A stretch of DNA of 64,000 nucleotides from the NCBI GenBank assembly GCA_016716835.1, contig JADJUW010000001.1, positions 1,175,001 through 1,239,000 of the forward strand, read 5' to 3'. This stretch comes from Myxococcales bacterium. Lineage in GTDB: Bacteria; Myxococcota_A; Polyangia; Haliangiales; Haliangiaceae. Both the position numbers and the translations under genes were made by a program. Below, one piece after another: positions 36,061-47,137 of this stretch. Under the pieces are notes generated by a model that saw only the letters and a program-made list of their open reading frames with translations, made no database searches and was not told the DNA's origin. Positions within the stretch are counted from its first letter, which is position 1, and every line of letters begins with the position of its first letter.

Positions 36061-37367
36061 ATACGCCAACGTATGACCGCGTCGGCGATTGTGAGCTTGT
36101 GTTCGAAGAGCAACACGATACCCAGCTGGTGTGGATTGATATCGCGATGCGCGGGGGCGCGGCGAGGGACCCGGCGGGCAGTGATGGCCTGCATCGCCAC
36201 GCCGCCCTCTTGGCGCGACGAGGCGCGGGGTCACGCGACCGCCAAGCGCTTGATGCGGCGATTGACCAACTCGGCGCCAGCGTCGATATCGGCGTCGGGC
36301 GCGACATGACCTCGATTTCGGCCGTCGTGCTGGCGCGCCAAATGGAGCCGCTTGCCGATATACTAGCCGACTTTATCGCGCAGCCCTTATTTGCGCAGGA
36401 CGAGCACGGGCGTCTGCTTCGCGAAACGCCGCAAGTGCTCGGTGAGGTCCGCGACGACGATGCGTCGCTCTCGAGCCGGTGGTTTGACGCGCTCGTCGCG
36501 CCGGGCCACCCGTATGCACGTACCTCGCTGGGGACCGAAGCGTCGCTCCAGACATTTACCGCCGAGGCGGCGCGCGAGTTGTGGCGTGCCGAGTGCGTGC
36601 GCGGCAACGTAGTCATCGGCATTTCGGGTGCGCCAAGCGCTTCGCAGGCGGTGGCGTTAGCGCAGCGCCTCACCGCTGCGATGCCCGCCGGCCCTGCACC
36701 GGCGTCACCGGCTTTGCCATATCTGGCCCCCACCTCGCCGCGCGTCGTGCTCGTCAACAAGCCGCAACGCACGCAAGCGCAGCTGCGCATCGGCCACATG
36801 ATGCCTCGTTGGGGCGATGAGGCCCATGGCGACTCGCCCGCCTTGGCCGTGATCGAGGCAGCCTTTGGCGGCATGTTTAGCTCGCGCCTAATGCAAGAGA
36901 TTCGCGTCAAGCGCGGGTGGAGCTATGGCGCGGGTTGCTCTATTCGGCGCTCGGCAGGGCCTCACTGGTTTGAGATCGGCATGGCCTGCGATATCGAGAT
37001 GGCGGTGCAGGCGACGACGTTGGTGCAGGAAATGTTTGCCCAATTGCGCGCCGAGGGGCTGACGGCGAGCGAGCTAGCGTTTACCAAAGACTACCTCGAC
37101 GGCTCGATCCCATTCCATTTCGCGACCGCGCGCCAGCGCGTCCAGCTTGGCGTGCGCGATCTCATGTTTGGGCTGCCTCGGGGCTTTGGCTATCAACTGC
37201 GCGAGCAGATTCGCGCCGTGACGGCCGACGACATCGCGCGCGCGCTGACGTGGTTCTATCCCGCCGCCGCGCTCACGCTCATGGTCGCCTCGGCGCCTAC
37301 GGTCGCCGCTGACCTCGCGGCACAGACACAGACCCCACCCGAGGTGGTCGAGTTCGACGCGTACTAA
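36057..37367 (+). CDS. M16-family peptidase homologue lacking the zinc motif (partner subunit)
   Basis: 436 aa, starting in an ATGA overlap with the catalytic gene. At the position of HXXEH it reads GLHRHAALLARRG, so the Glu and second His are missing and it cannot bind zinc in the usual way. The C-terminal half keeps the M16 Arg/Tyr region (EIRVKRGWSYGAG), which helps bind substrate. It should act as the non-catalytic partner of the preceding protein, as in other M16B dimers. The overlapping start implies equal expression of the two. Confidence 0.9.
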   Translation: MNTPTYDRVGDCELVFEEQHDTQLVWIDIAMRGGAARDPAGSDGLHRHAALLARRGAGSRDRQALDAAIDQLGASVDIGVGRDMTSISAVVLARQMEPLADILADFIAQPLFAQDEHGRLLRETPQVLGEVRDDDASLSSRWFDALVAPGHPYARTSLGTEASLQTFTAEAARELWRAECVRGNVVIGISGAPSASQAVALAQRLTAAMPAGPAPASPALPYLAPTSPRVVLVNKPQRTQAQLRIGHMMPRWGDEAHGDSPALAVIEAAFGGMFSSRLMQEIRVKRGWSYGAGCSIRRSAGPHWFEIGMACDIEMAVQATTLVQEMFAQLRAEGLTASELAFTKDYLDGSIPFHFATARQRVQLGVRDLMFGLPRGFGYQLREQIRAVTADDIARALTWFYPAAALTLMVASAPTVAADLAAQTQTPPEVVEFDAY

Positions 37368-37395
37368 GTTCCGCGGCGCGCCCACTTGCCGGTCA

Positions 37396-37437
37396 TCCAT
37401 CTATCTGCGAGCAGGAAGACACGTGCGCCACCTGCCG
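37396..37437 (+). repeat. Dispersed repeat, single copy (family also at 46762-46955)
   Basis: This copy is the reverse complement of the units at 46762-46847, sharing the ATCTATCTGCGAGCAGGAAG and CGTGCGCCACCTGCCG stretches, with part of a second unit (CTTGCCGGTCAT) beside it at 37386. It fills the gap between the convergent M16 and FHA-ATPase gene ends. Confidence 0.8.
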
Positions 37438-37445
37438 ATCACGCT

Positions 37446-39509
37446 CTAGTCGTGCGCGGGCGCCAAGCGCCATTGGTGGCCGGCTAGGCCGACCTCCGAG
37501 ACGTCGGAAATTTTCACATCACCCGCCGCGTCTACGGAGCAGGTAATCACGACCGCGACCGCCGCCGCAACAAGCTGGCGCACGCTCGCGGCGTCAACGC
37601 TGCGCCCTACCGCGGCCAACGCGGTAAGGCGGTCGAGCCCTTCGACGGCGTTCACCGCCGTCCACGCGAGCACGCCGCCGTCTACCGCCGTGGTCATTGC
37701 GGCCAACACCGCCATGGTCTCAAGCCCGGGGTCGACGACGACCAGCCTATCGGGCCGCAACGCCAGCGCGGCACCCAAGATCGCGGCGCTCTCCTGCCCA
37801 CGGCGTTCCAGCGCGATGTGATTGGCGCGCGTGATGCTGAGATCGCCGGCATCTTCGATGCTGACCAACCGCTCGCCGCTAGTGGTCTCCGCCAGCAGCG
37901 CGCCGACCACGGAGATGCGCGCCGAGGCGACCGGGCCGACGACGCCAATTGTCCGTCTTTCGGATATGGCGACGCGAAGAAATTGTGCAGCGGTTGCGGA
38001 CAAGGCACCGTGGGCGGTGAGTTCGTCTAGGCGACGCACGCCCTGCCGCGTCTTGCGGACGGCCCCCGCGACATGCGGCGATGCCGGCGGCATGACGGCC
38101 GTGAGCCGCACCCCGCTGCGCAGCGGGACGTCGATCATGCCCAGCTGCCAGGGGATGCCAAACGCCGTGGCGATGCGTTCGAGAATGCGCCGCAGGGCAT
38201 CTTCGCTCGAAAAGGCGCGCCCCGGCGCCAGCCATTTGTCGGCGCGGCGAATCGCGAGGCTATCGTAGCGATCAAAGGTCACGGCATCGACCGTCTCATC
38301 GCTAAGATACTCTTCGAGCAGGCCCCACCCCATCACCTCATTGAGCGCATCGCGCCCGAGCTGATCGGTATCGACGTTCGCCGCCCCAAACGACCCCGCG
38401 CGGCTGGCGGCACCAACCGCCTCGCCTACGGCGCGCTCGGCTCGCTGCCAAAGTGCTTCTTCCGCGAGCTGCGCCGGCGACAAGCCATCGATGCCGAGCG
38501 CGACGCAGATCTGCTCAACGATTTGCTGCTGCACCGCGAGCACTGCTTGCGCTTCGTGGCTGATGGGCGGCACGAAAAATCCGCGCGGCATCAATTCGCG
38601 CTGCGCGGTCGAACGCCGCGGGCGTGGAGCCAATACGGGCGGCGCGCCAAGCGCTAGCCCCTCATTGCCGATGGACGCCAAGGGCACCGCCGGCGTCGGC
38701 ACGCTCAGGCGCGGTGCGGGCGCGCTGGCCACGGGGCCCGAGGTTGGCGGCACAAACGGATCGTACGGCGCCGCGGCTGGCGCCGGCGAGCCGCCGGGGA
38801 ATCCTGGAATCGCGCCGCGGGGCTCGACGCGTGGCAACGCCGCACGGCCCGGCTCAACACCAGGCATTGGTCCCGGTTGCGCCAAGGAATCTGCCCTTGG
38901 AAAAGGTGCGGCGACGGCAGCCGGGCTGCTAACACTCGGCGAGCGCGCGCCTGACGCAAACCCCGGAGGTGGCGGCAAGCCAGATGCCCCGGGGGGGGGC
39001 GGCGCGGATTCGAACCTTGGTGGCGCAGGCTCAACTGGACGCGGCGCGCTGGGGAGCGCCCGCATGGGTGCGGGGGCGTCTTGCGAGACCGGCTCGATCT
39101 CGAGCAGACCGCTGGCGTTCATGCCCAAATCAATTTCGTCACCGACCTCGTCGACCGGCGGCGTGACCTGCGATGGATTATCCGCCTGCTCCCAGCCGAG
39201 CGACTCTTTGGGCTCGTCGGGAACTTCTTCGACCGTAAGGATGTAGTCGCCAATATAGATCTTGTCGGCGCTGCGGACGACGAGTGGGCTGGTGATTTTG
39301 CGACCGTTGACGTAGGTGCCGTTGGTGCTCTTGTGGTCGCTGACCACGATCTTGCCATTGCCTAGCTGAATGCGCGCGTGCCGCTTGGAGACATTGCCTT
39401 TGGGCAACACGATGTCATTGCCCTGCACGCGGCCAACGATGACCTCGGACTTGTCAAACACGAGCCTGCGCGCCTCGCCGCCTTTTTCTTGCAATACGAT
39501 CGCGATCAT
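37446..39509 (-). CDS. FHA domain fused to a degenerate CpaF/TadA-type secretion ATPase
   Basis: 687 aa from the ATG at 39509. Residues 1-95 are an FHA domain (VIVGRVQGNDIVL, NVSKRHARI, KSTNGTYVNG). A Pro/Ala-rich linker of about 210 residues follows, then a CpaF-like domain recognisable from the N-terminal IDVPLRSGVRLTAVMPP and IEDAGDLSI...RPDRLVV segments. The nucleotide site is lost: where GxTGSGKT belongs it reads VVGPVASARIS; the Walker B Glu segment is RPDRLVVVDPG; and the catalytic His box (TIHAN) is TAVN. It is probably a phosphothreonine-dependent scaffold that pairs with an active ATPase elsewhere. No other pilus or secretion gene is adjacent. Confidence 0.82.
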   Translation of the reverse strand: MIAIVLQEKGGEARRLVFDKSEVIVGRVQGNDIVLPKGNVSKRHARIQLGNGKIVVSDHKSTNGTYVNGRKITSPLVVRSADKIYIGDYILTVEEVPDEPKESLGWEQADNPSQVTPPVDEVGDEIDLGMNASGLLEIEPVSQDAPAPMRALPSAPRPVEPAPPRFESAPPPPGASGLPPPPGFASGARSPSVSSPAAVAAPFPRADSLAQPGPMPGVEPGRAALPRVEPRGAIPGFPGGSPAPAAAPYDPFVPPTSGPVASAPAPRLSVPTPAVPLASIGNEGLALGAPPVLAPRPRRSTAQRELMPRGFFVPPISHEAQAVLAVQQQIVEQICVALGIDGLSPAQLAEEALWQRAERAVGEAVGAASRAGSFGAANVDTDQLGRDALNEVMGWGLLEEYLSDETVDAVTFDRYDSLAIRRADKWLAPGRAFSSEDALRRILERIATAFGIPWQLGMIDVPLRSGVRLTAVMPPASPHVAGAVRKTRQGVRRLDELTAHGALSATAAQFLRVAISERRTIGVVGPVASARISVVGALLAETTSGERLVSIEDAGDLSITRANHIALERRGQESAAILGAALALRPDRLVVVDPGLETMAVLAAMTTAVDGGVLAWTAVNAVEGLDRLTALAAVGRSVDAASVRQLVAAAVAVVITCSVDAAGDVKISDVSEVGLAGHQWRLAPAHD

Positions 39510-39636
39510 CGGTCCCCTAACAGCCCGCCTGGACGTCCATGCGGGGCCAATTGAAATGGTACGGGGCCACCTGAGCACGGGTCAAGTTTGGCGCGCATCC
39601 GAGCGACATCGACCCGCGCCGGCCCACGGACATGCG

Positions 39637-39648
39637 CCTACATGTCTA
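39637..39648. promoter_or_regulatory. Partial CCTACATGT palindrome half in FHA-ATPase upstream region
   Basis: CCTACATGTCTA matches nine of twelve bases of the palindrome seen at 27341 and 52660. It lies about 128 nt upstream of the FHA-ATPase start, in the 178-nt gap between that gene and lepB. It is the weakest member of the set and may be chance. Confidence 0.25.
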
Positions 39649-39687
39649 CTTATTGATTCGCTCGCGCGGCGCTCGCCGCGTTACTCG

Positions 39688-40800
39688 CTAGTGAATGAAT
39701 TGGCCAAAGCGTTCGAGCCGCAGGCCGCTCGGTTCGCCGCGAGACCAAAACACAAAAATGGCCTTGCCCTTGATCGCCGCAAACGGCACCGGCCCCCAAA
39801 AGCGCGAGTCGTTGGAGTGATCGCGATTGTCGCCCATCGCGAACACGTGCCCGGGCGGAACTTTGTAGTGATAGCGCGGCCCGCATGGATCTTCGCTCAC
39901 CTGTGCGGCGGGCTCATAGGTGCCGATGACGCCGCGATCTTTGGTGACGACGTCGACCCCCTTGCGTTGTTCGGTGCATTGAAAACGCGCGGGCGTGCTG
40001 GCGGCAGGCGCGGCGTGCGGCAACGCTGGAAAGTCAGAACTGAGGCTGATATATGGCTCGGTGGGCGCGTCGAGGCGCCCGGCGTCGTAGTTGGTGTCAT
40101 ACACGACGTCGCCGAGCTTTTCGCGATAACGCGTGCATGGACACCGAGACCACGAATCCGACACGCGCATGCAATCATCGCGTCCGAACTCGCTGGTGTC
40201 ATAGAATTCGCAGACGCCGTCCTGCCGCAGCTGCGGGATGGCCTCGCCGTTGACATACAGCTTGCTGCAGCGCATCTCGACCGTATCGCCCGGTAGCGCC
40301 ACGACCCGCTTGATAAAATTGCGACCGTCGCATGGGTAATTAAACACCACCACCTCGCCTCGCGCGGGCGCGCGGAGGTCAAATAGCCGCGTGTCGGTAA
40401 ACGGCACGCGTGGCCCATAGACGAATTTATTGACGAAAAGGTAATCGCCAATCTCACGGGTTGGGATCATCGAGCTCGAGGGAATCTTAAACGCCTCGAC
40501 GACAAAGAGCCGAAGCAAAATGGCCACCGTGAGCGCGGTGCCTACCGCCTCAAACAGCTCGCGCGCAAATGATACGGGCATCGCCGCATGCTCAGCATCG
40601 AGCAGGCCATCGAGCAAGGGCAACAGCCGCCGGGTTAGGGCCAGGTCCCCGGCCGCGAGCGCCGTCTCGAGCTCGTCGCGCGCGGCGACGAGCGAGGCGC
40701 GATCGGCGAGCTTGCCGGAGCGCCCGAGCAGACGCCCCGTCTTGCGCAACAAGGCCGTTGCCTCGCGCACCACGTGCTTGTCGAGCTGGGCGGGTCTCAT
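39688..40800 (-). CDS. lepB: Signal peptidase I
   Basis: 370 aa. It carries the catalytic serine motif PSSSMIPT, the general-base lysine in FIKRVVALPGD, and box E GDNRDHSNDSRFWG. One membrane helix (ALTVAILLRLFVVEAFKI) precedes the catalytic domain. An insertion of about 80 residues with four or more cysteines (DCMRVSDSWSRCPC) lies between boxes D and E, as in other large proteobacterial enzymes. It cleaves Sec signal peptides on the outer face of the inner membrane. It begins 5 nt after the lepA stop, the classic lepA-lepB operon. Confidence 0.95.
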   Translation of the reverse strand: MRPAQLDKHVVREATALLRKTGRLLGRSGKLADRASLVAARDELETALAAGDLALTRRLLPLLDGLLDAEHAAMPVSFARELFEAVGTALTVAILLRLFVVEAFKIPSSSMIPTREIGDYLFVNKFVYGPRVPFTDTRLFDLRAPARGEVVVFNYPCDGRNFIKRVVALPGDTVEMRCSKLYVNGEAIPQLRQDGVCEFYDTSEFGRDDCMRVSDSWSRCPCTRYREKLGDVVYDTNYDAGRLDAPTEPYISLSSDFPALPHAAPAASTPARFQCTEQRKGVDVVTKDRGVIGTYEPAAQVSEDPCGPRYHYKVPPGHVFAMGDNRDHSNDSRFWGPVPFAAIKGKAIFVFWSRGEPSGLRLERFGQFIH

Positions 40801-40805
40801 GGCTC

Positions 40806-42608
<1,803 letters not shown>

Positions 42609-42726
42609 AAGGGAAGCGACGTGTAGCACAATTCCCCGCCCACGACCGGCCAGATCGGCAATAATGCCGCACACTTCCCTATGCCCATGGCGGGCGCAAG
42701 GCTTGCTACGATGGCCCGCGGTGCGT

Positions 42727-43470
42727 ATGCTCGGAGGCATGATAACCCCCGATGCGGCTGCCGCCCGCCGGCCCGCGCCATGCGGGTGGCGCCACGCCCT
42801 GCTGGCCTGCGCCGCGCTGGTCGCGCTTACGACGACCGCTGCCGGCTGCAAGAAAAAGGGCAAAGGCACGACGCCCTCTGATGCGACCTCGACGTCGGCG
42901 TCCAAGGTCGACCCGACGTTGTGCGAAGTTGAAGGTAAAAACGTGGTCAGCTACGACCTAAATCGCGATGGCAAGCCCGACGTGTGGCGCCTCTACAAGT
43001 CGGAGAAGGCCGGGGATACCACCGCTGAGGTGCTGACCTGCCGCCAGGTCGATCTAGACCACGACGGGCGTAAAGACATGGTGATCGCCTTTGCGCGCAA
43101 CGGCCAGCCGCTCTACGAGAAAATTGATTTCGACTGGGACGGCAAGTTTGACGTCAGCGCGATCTACGATCCAAAAACCGGCAAGTATGCTGAGGTCGAA
43201 CGCGACACCAACTTCGATGGCAAATACGATCTAAAGGAGCTCTACGACGCGTCGGGCGCCCTCGAAAGCGTCCGCCGCGATCGCGATGGCAACGGCGAGC
43301 CTGACATGTGGGAGCAGTATGAGGGCGGCCTGCTCGTCGCGATTTTGTATGATGACGACAACGACACCAAGGTCGACCGCCGCGAGGAAGCGCCGGGGTC
43401 GCGCAAGAAAATAGACATGCCCGATATCGACACCAGCACGGCCGAGTCCGTCGTGCCCGCGACGCCCTAG
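42727..43470 (+). CDS. Lipoprotein with repeated EF-hand-like calcium loops
   Basis: 247 aa; ATG at 42727 or 42739, the second just after a GGAGG. The signal ends in the lipobox TAAGCKKK, with lysines following. The mature region has six Asp-rich loops about 25-30 residues apart: DLNRDGKPD, DLDHDGRKD, DFDWDGKFD, DTNFDGKYD, DRDGNGEPD and DDDNDTKVD. These fit the DxDxDGxxD calcium-binding loop used by EF-hand and thrombospondin-3-type repeats, each followed by aromatic-rich turns (VWRLY, MWEQY). It is probably a periplasmic or surface protein stabilised by calcium. No enzymatic motif is present. Confidence 0.82.
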   Translation: MLGGMITPDAAAARRPAPCGWRHALLACAALVALTTTAAGCKKKGKGTTPSDATSTSASKVDPTLCEVEGKNVVSYDLNRDGKPDVWRLYKSEKAGDTTAEVLTCRQVDLDHDGRKDMVIAFARNGQPLYEKIDFDWDGKFDVSAIYDPKTGKYAEVERDTNFDGKYDLKELYDASGALESVRRDRDGNGEPDMWEQYEGGLLVAILYDDDNDTKVDRREEAPGSRKKIDMPDIDTSTAESVVPATP

Positions 43471-43566
43471 CCCGGCGCAGCCCGCGCAATTCGTGCACGC
43501 CGCGGACGATCCGCGAGCCCGGGAACTTGCCATGTGTCACTTTTGCCTGCAAATTGCACGGTCACC

Positions 43567-44550
43567 ATGATGTGGTTTTGGATTGGCTATTTTGTCTTCG
43601 TCGCATGCCTGCTGGCGCTCGACCTCGGCGTGCTCAACAAGGGCAACAAGGAGCCTACCTTACAAAGCGCCACGGCGTGGACCGCGGGCTGGGTCTCGCT
43701 GGGCCTTGGCTTCGCGGTGTTTGTCTACGCCATGTATGACAACCACTGGATGGGCGCGGGCCTCGCCGCGGACGGCACGGTCAAGCTGACCGGTGGCGAC
43801 GCGGCGATCACGTATATCTCGGCCTACCTGCTCGAAGAGGCGCTCAGCGTCGACAACATCTTCGTCATCTCGCTGCTGTTCTCCCAGTATCGCGTCGAAC
43901 CCAAGTACCAACACCGCGTGCTTTTTTGGGGCATCATCGGCGCGGTCGTCTTTCGCGTGCTGATGCTCACCGGCGGCGCGTGGCTGGTTAAGTCGTTTGA
44001 TTGGGTCTTCTACTTTTTTGGCGCCTACCTCGCCTACGCGGGCCTTAAGCTGTTCAAGGACGAGGAGGCCGGGGACGCCCCCGAGAGCCCCATGGACAAG
44101 AGCCTCGTCGTGCGGGTGCTGCGCAAGGTGGTCAACATCACCGACAAGCCGCATGACGGCAAATTCCGCATCGACGTGGGCGATGGCACCCGTGCCCTCA
44201 CCTCGCTCGCGATTTGCCTGATCGCGGTAGAGCTCACCGACTTGGTGTTTGCGCTCGATTCAATCCCGGCGGTGCTGGCGATCAGCAACGAGACCTTCAT
44301 CATGGTGACGAGCAACATCTTTGCCATCATGGGCCTGCGCTCGCTCTACTTCGTGCTCGCGGGCGCGATGAGCAAGTTCCACTATCTCAAATACGCGCTC
44401 GCAGTTTTGCTCATTCTCATTGGCGCCAAGCTGATCATGCACCATCACTACAAGCTGCCCCACGTGTGGTCGTTGACCGCGATCGTCGTCATCCTCGCGG
44501 CTGGCGTCGTGACCTCAATCATCTCAACGCGCCGCCAACAGCCACACTAG
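43567..44550 (+). CDS. TerC/Alx-family integral membrane protein
   Basis: 327 aa from the ATG at 43567, with eight or nine hydrophobic helices. Family signatures include LLALDLGVLN in helix 1, EEALSVDNIFVISLLF with the conserved acidic DN pair, VELTDLVFALDSIPAVLA and SNIFAIMGLRSLYFVLAG. TerC/Alx proteins export metal ions, mainly manganese, and in some bacteria load secreted metalloproteins. No manganese riboswitch is apparent in the 96 nt upstream. Its 3' end overlaps the convergent acyltransferase gene by 27 nt. Confidence 0.93.
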   Translation: MMWFWIGYFVFVACLLALDLGVLNKGNKEPTLQSATAWTAGWVSLGLGFAVFVYAMYDNHWMGAGLAADGTVKLTGGDAAITYISAYLLEEALSVDNIFVISLLFSQYRVEPKYQHRVLFWGIIGAVVFRVLMLTGGAWLVKSFDWVFYFFGAYLAYAGLKLFKDEEAGDAPESPMDKSLVVRVLRKVVNITDKPHDGKFRIDVGDGTRALTSLAICLIAVELTDLVFALDSIPAVLAISNETFIMVTSNIFAIMGLRSLYFVLAGAMSKFHYLKYALAVLLILIGAKLIMHHHYKLPHVWSLTAIVVILAAGVVTSIISTRRQQPH

Positions 44551-45504
44551 CGTCGTTTGCTCGGTTTCGGCCCAGTGCCGCTTATAGGCCATCTCGCCGC
44601 CTAGGTCGTAGCGGGTCGCACCTTCCGCGATCACCGCTTCGATGGTAAGGCGTTGACATAGGCCACCTGGCGAGAGCGCGGCAAACGCGGGATCAAAACT
44701 AAACTGAAACCCGCGGTAGGTGCCGCCCAAAAGGCCGCCAAAAATATAGGCGATATCGCGTGCGTCGCGGCGCAAAAATCCAAGCCGCGCCTGGCCACGG
44801 CAGGCCAACCGCCAGAGCAAGTCGCGATACATCTCGCGCATGGGCGACTCGGTCAGCCCGCTCCCGGCCTGCCCCTTCCAACTCGTGGCCTCAATCGCCA
44901 GCATGCGGTCGTACAGCGCGTCGGCCTGCGCCGGCGTTGGCGTGAGATGCACCATGGCAAGACTGCCATCGCCACGCGCGGCATCCCAGCGCCGCCATTG
45001 CTTGCGCAGGCCGCGTGACCGCCGCGCAAGATACCCATCGATGCCGCCGGCGAGTGAGGCGACATGGCGCAGCGTCGTCCCGATGAGCTCGCGGCGAAAG
45101 GGCGCGAACGCCGTGGCCACTGCCTGCTGCCACACGCCTGTCTGCGGCATACCGCCAAGCAAGCAGACGTTCCAATCTGCGCGCGATCGCAGCGTGCTAG
45201 CCGCCAGCTCGCAGGCCAAGGCGACGTTGGACCCTACGATCGGGCTCGCAAAGCCCCACGCCAGCTCCATTGGCTCAAGCGTCGTCAGGCCGCGCCCCTC
45301 TGAGCGCGCCACGACGAACTGGGCGTCGCCCTCGGCATACGCCGCCACCACGCCGGTTGGATCAAAGGCGTGGCGCGCCGCGAGGCCCCACGACGCGGAT
45401 GAGCACATCACATCGATGTCAGGCGTCTGGCGCACCAAGGCGTCAAAGGCCTGGCCCTGGTCCGCAAAAGGCGGCCAGGGCTCGCTGACATCAGCGCGTT
45501 GCAT
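44524..45504 (-). CDS. GNAT-type acyltransferase, CelD/BcsL (FemAB-like) family
   Basis: 326 aa from the ATG at 45504. The C-terminal part matches the acetyltransferase-6/CelD fold: LARRSRGLRKQWRRWDAA, then DALYDRMLAIEATSWKG, then GFLRRDARDIAYIFGGLLGGTYRGFQFSFDPAFAALSPGG-type segments, ending RYDLGGEMAYKRHWAE. Relatives transfer acyl or aminoacyl groups in polysaccharide or peptidoglycan synthesis. The substrate is unknown. It is divergent from the TraB gene (70 nt between starts) and overlaps TerC at its 3' end. Confidence 0.78.
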   Translation of the reverse strand: MQRADVSEPWPPFADQGQAFDALVRQTPDIDVMCSSASWGLAARHAFDPTGVVAAYAEGDAQFVVARSEGRGLTTLEPMELAWGFASPIVGSNVALACELAASTLRSRADWNVCLLGGMPQTGVWQQAVATAFAPFRRELIGTTLRHVASLAGGIDGYLARRSRGLRKQWRRWDAARGDGSLAMVHLTPTPAQADALYDRMLAIEATSWKGQAGSGLTESPMREMYRDLLWRLACRGQARLGFLRRDARDIAYIFGGLLGGTYRGFQFSFDPAFAALSPGGLCQRLTIEAVIAEGATRYDLGGEMAYKRHWAETEQTTLVWLLAAR

Positions 45505-45573
45505 GGGAGCACCTATGTAGCAGACTTGCCGCTGGCGTGACATCTAAGGCGCAATTGCGTAGACTGCGCCGCG

Positions 45574-46743
45574 ATGAGCAACCCCGCAGCGGTCACCAAG
45601 CTAACCTTTGGTGAGACGACCATCCACCTGCTGGGAACCGCCCACGTCTCAGCGCAAAGCGTCCAAGAGGCCAAGGACCTCATCGAGGCCGTCCGCCCCG
45701 ACGTGGTGTGCGTCGAGCTTTGCCAGGGCCGCGCCGACGCGCTCGCCAAAGAAAATGCCTTTCGCGACCTCGACGTCTTTAGGGTGATCAAAGATGGCAA
45801 GACGTTATTCTTGTTGTCCCATCTCGCGCTGTCGGCCTATCAGCGGCGCATGGGCGCCGAGCTGGGCGTGCGGCCAGGCGCCGAGATGATCGGCGCGATG
45901 GAGGCCGCGCATGCCGCGGGCGCCACGGTTGCGCTGGTCGATCGCGACGTCAACACGACCTTGCGCCGCACGTGGGGCAACCTCAGCTTTTGGACCAAGT
46001 CCCGGCTGCTTGCCGAGCTAACCTTTGGCGGCGATGAAAAGGGGCAGGTCAACGCCGCGGAGATCGAGCGGCTCAAGGAAACCAAGGCGCTCTCCGAGCT
46101 GCTCGAGGAATTCTCCAAGGCGCTCCCCGAGGTCAAGGCCCCGCTCATCGATGAGCGCGATCGCTATATGGTCAGCAAGATCAAAGAAGCCAGCGTCGGC
46201 CATAAGCAAGTCGTCGCCGTGGTGGGCGCGGCGCATGTGCCGGGCATGACGCGCGCGATGAACGAAACCGTCGACCGTGAGGCGCTCGAGATTATTCCCC
46301 CGGCCGCGCTGTGGTGGCGCATCGCGCAGTGGGCGGTGCCTGGGCTCTTGGTGGCGGTCATGATCGCAACGTTTTTCATGATGGATGCCGGTACCGCCGC
46401 GCGCTCTATCCTGGACTGGGTGCTGCCAACGTCCATCGCCGCCGCCGCGCTCACGGCGTTGGCCGGCGGCCGCCTGTTGTCGGTGCTGACCGCCTTTGTC
46501 GTGGCCCCCATCGCCGCCATTCACCCCTTGCTCGGCACCGCCATGGTCGTCGGGCTGGTGGAAGCGTACGTGCGCAAGCCGACCGTCCGCGATTGCGAAC
46601 GCATCCCGGACGATACTCTTACGTTTGCTGGTTTCTGGCGCAATACCGTCACCCACATCCTCATCGTCGCCGTCGCCTCGGGCCTTGGCACCGCGATTGG
46701 ATTTTGGCCTGGCATGGTGTCCTACCTCGCAGGCGTTTTTTAA
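45574..46743 (+). CDS. TraB/PrgY-family protein with C-terminal membrane helices
   Basis: 389 aa. It has the TraB-domain signatures IHLLGTAHVSAQSV near the start, VCVELCQGRADAL, ALVDRDVNTTLRR, and the paired VVAVVGAAHVPGM near residue 220, where glutamates and the GxxH-type residues form the Tiki/GumN-like metal-dependent site. Four to five C-terminal hydrophobic helices (from about 250) anchor it. Relatives include archaeal TraB and enterococcal PrgY, which blocks autocrine pheromone. The role here is unknown; a membrane-bound metalloprotease-fold protein is likely. Confidence 0.85.
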   Translation: MSNPAAVTKLTFGETTIHLLGTAHVSAQSVQEAKDLIEAVRPDVVCVELCQGRADALAKENAFRDLDVFRVIKDGKTLFLLSHLALSAYQRRMGAELGVRPGAEMIGAMEAAHAAGATVALVDRDVNTTLRRTWGNLSFWTKSRLLAELTFGGDEKGQVNAAEIERLKETKALSELLEEFSKALPEVKAPLIDERDRYMVSKIKEASVGHKQVVAVVGAAHVPGMTRAMNETVDREALEIIPPAALWWRIAQWAVPGLLVAVMIATFFMMDAGTAARSILDWVLPTSIAAAALTALAGGRLLSVLTAFVVAPIAAIHPLLGTAMVVGLVEAYVRKPTVRDCERIPDDTLTFAGFWRNTVTHILIVAVASGLGTAIGFWPGMVSYLAGVF

Positions 46744-46761
46744 CGCGGGTGGTCCGCATTG

Positions 46762-46955
46762 ACCGTCAGGTGGGCGCACGTGTCTTCCTGCTCGCAGATA
46801 GATGGTGGACCGGCAGGTGGCGCACGTATCTTCCTGCTCGCAGATAGCGGCCCTCCGGAGCGCCGCGTGACCACTGTGGTATCCACATCCCTCGGTGCTA
46901 CACACACCGCCCTGCAATCTATGCTCGCGGAAGAAACGTGCGCCACCTGCCGGTA
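46762..46955. repeat. Tandem and inverted copies of a 39-bp repeat
   Basis: Two direct copies at 46762-46801 and 46809-46847 (period 47 bp) share CGCACGT, TCTTCCTGCTCGCAGATAG and the ACCGGCAGGTGG start. An inverted, more diverged copy lies at about 46916-46955 (CGTGCGCCACCTGCCGGT). A further copy is at 37396-37437. The rest of the 394-nt gap (46744-47137) holds no gene I can support, and no U-rich terminator. The locus separates two convergent genes, as does the other copy. Confidence 0.85.
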
Positions 46956-47137
46956 AGGTAGCGCGCAGAAGCGGTGTGCGAGACATGTTCGGATCAGAGC
47001 GTTTCGCGAAGGCACGATGGCACCTGGCGCGGGCTCGCACTTCCTCCTGAGCGCAAGGCGTTACGAGCAGCGCGAGTAGCCGTAGCTCTGAGACGAAGCA
47101 TGTGCTCGCACGCCGCGGACCTGTTGGCTAACTACCC

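Noticed and set aside
39000..39030. GGATTCGAACC-like string reminiscent of a tRNA T-loop
   Set aside because: It lies inside the Pro-rich linker of the FHA-ATPase gene in frame, and there is no acceptor or anticodon stem around it.
46762..46955. Possible CRISPR array
   Set aside because: Units are about 39 bp with only 6-8 bp between them, one copy is inverted, and there are no unique 30-bp spacers or cas genes.
46759..46956. Short open frame within the repeat region
   Set aside because: It arises from the repeated units, has no start signal, and the encoded peptides on both strands are only repeat translations.
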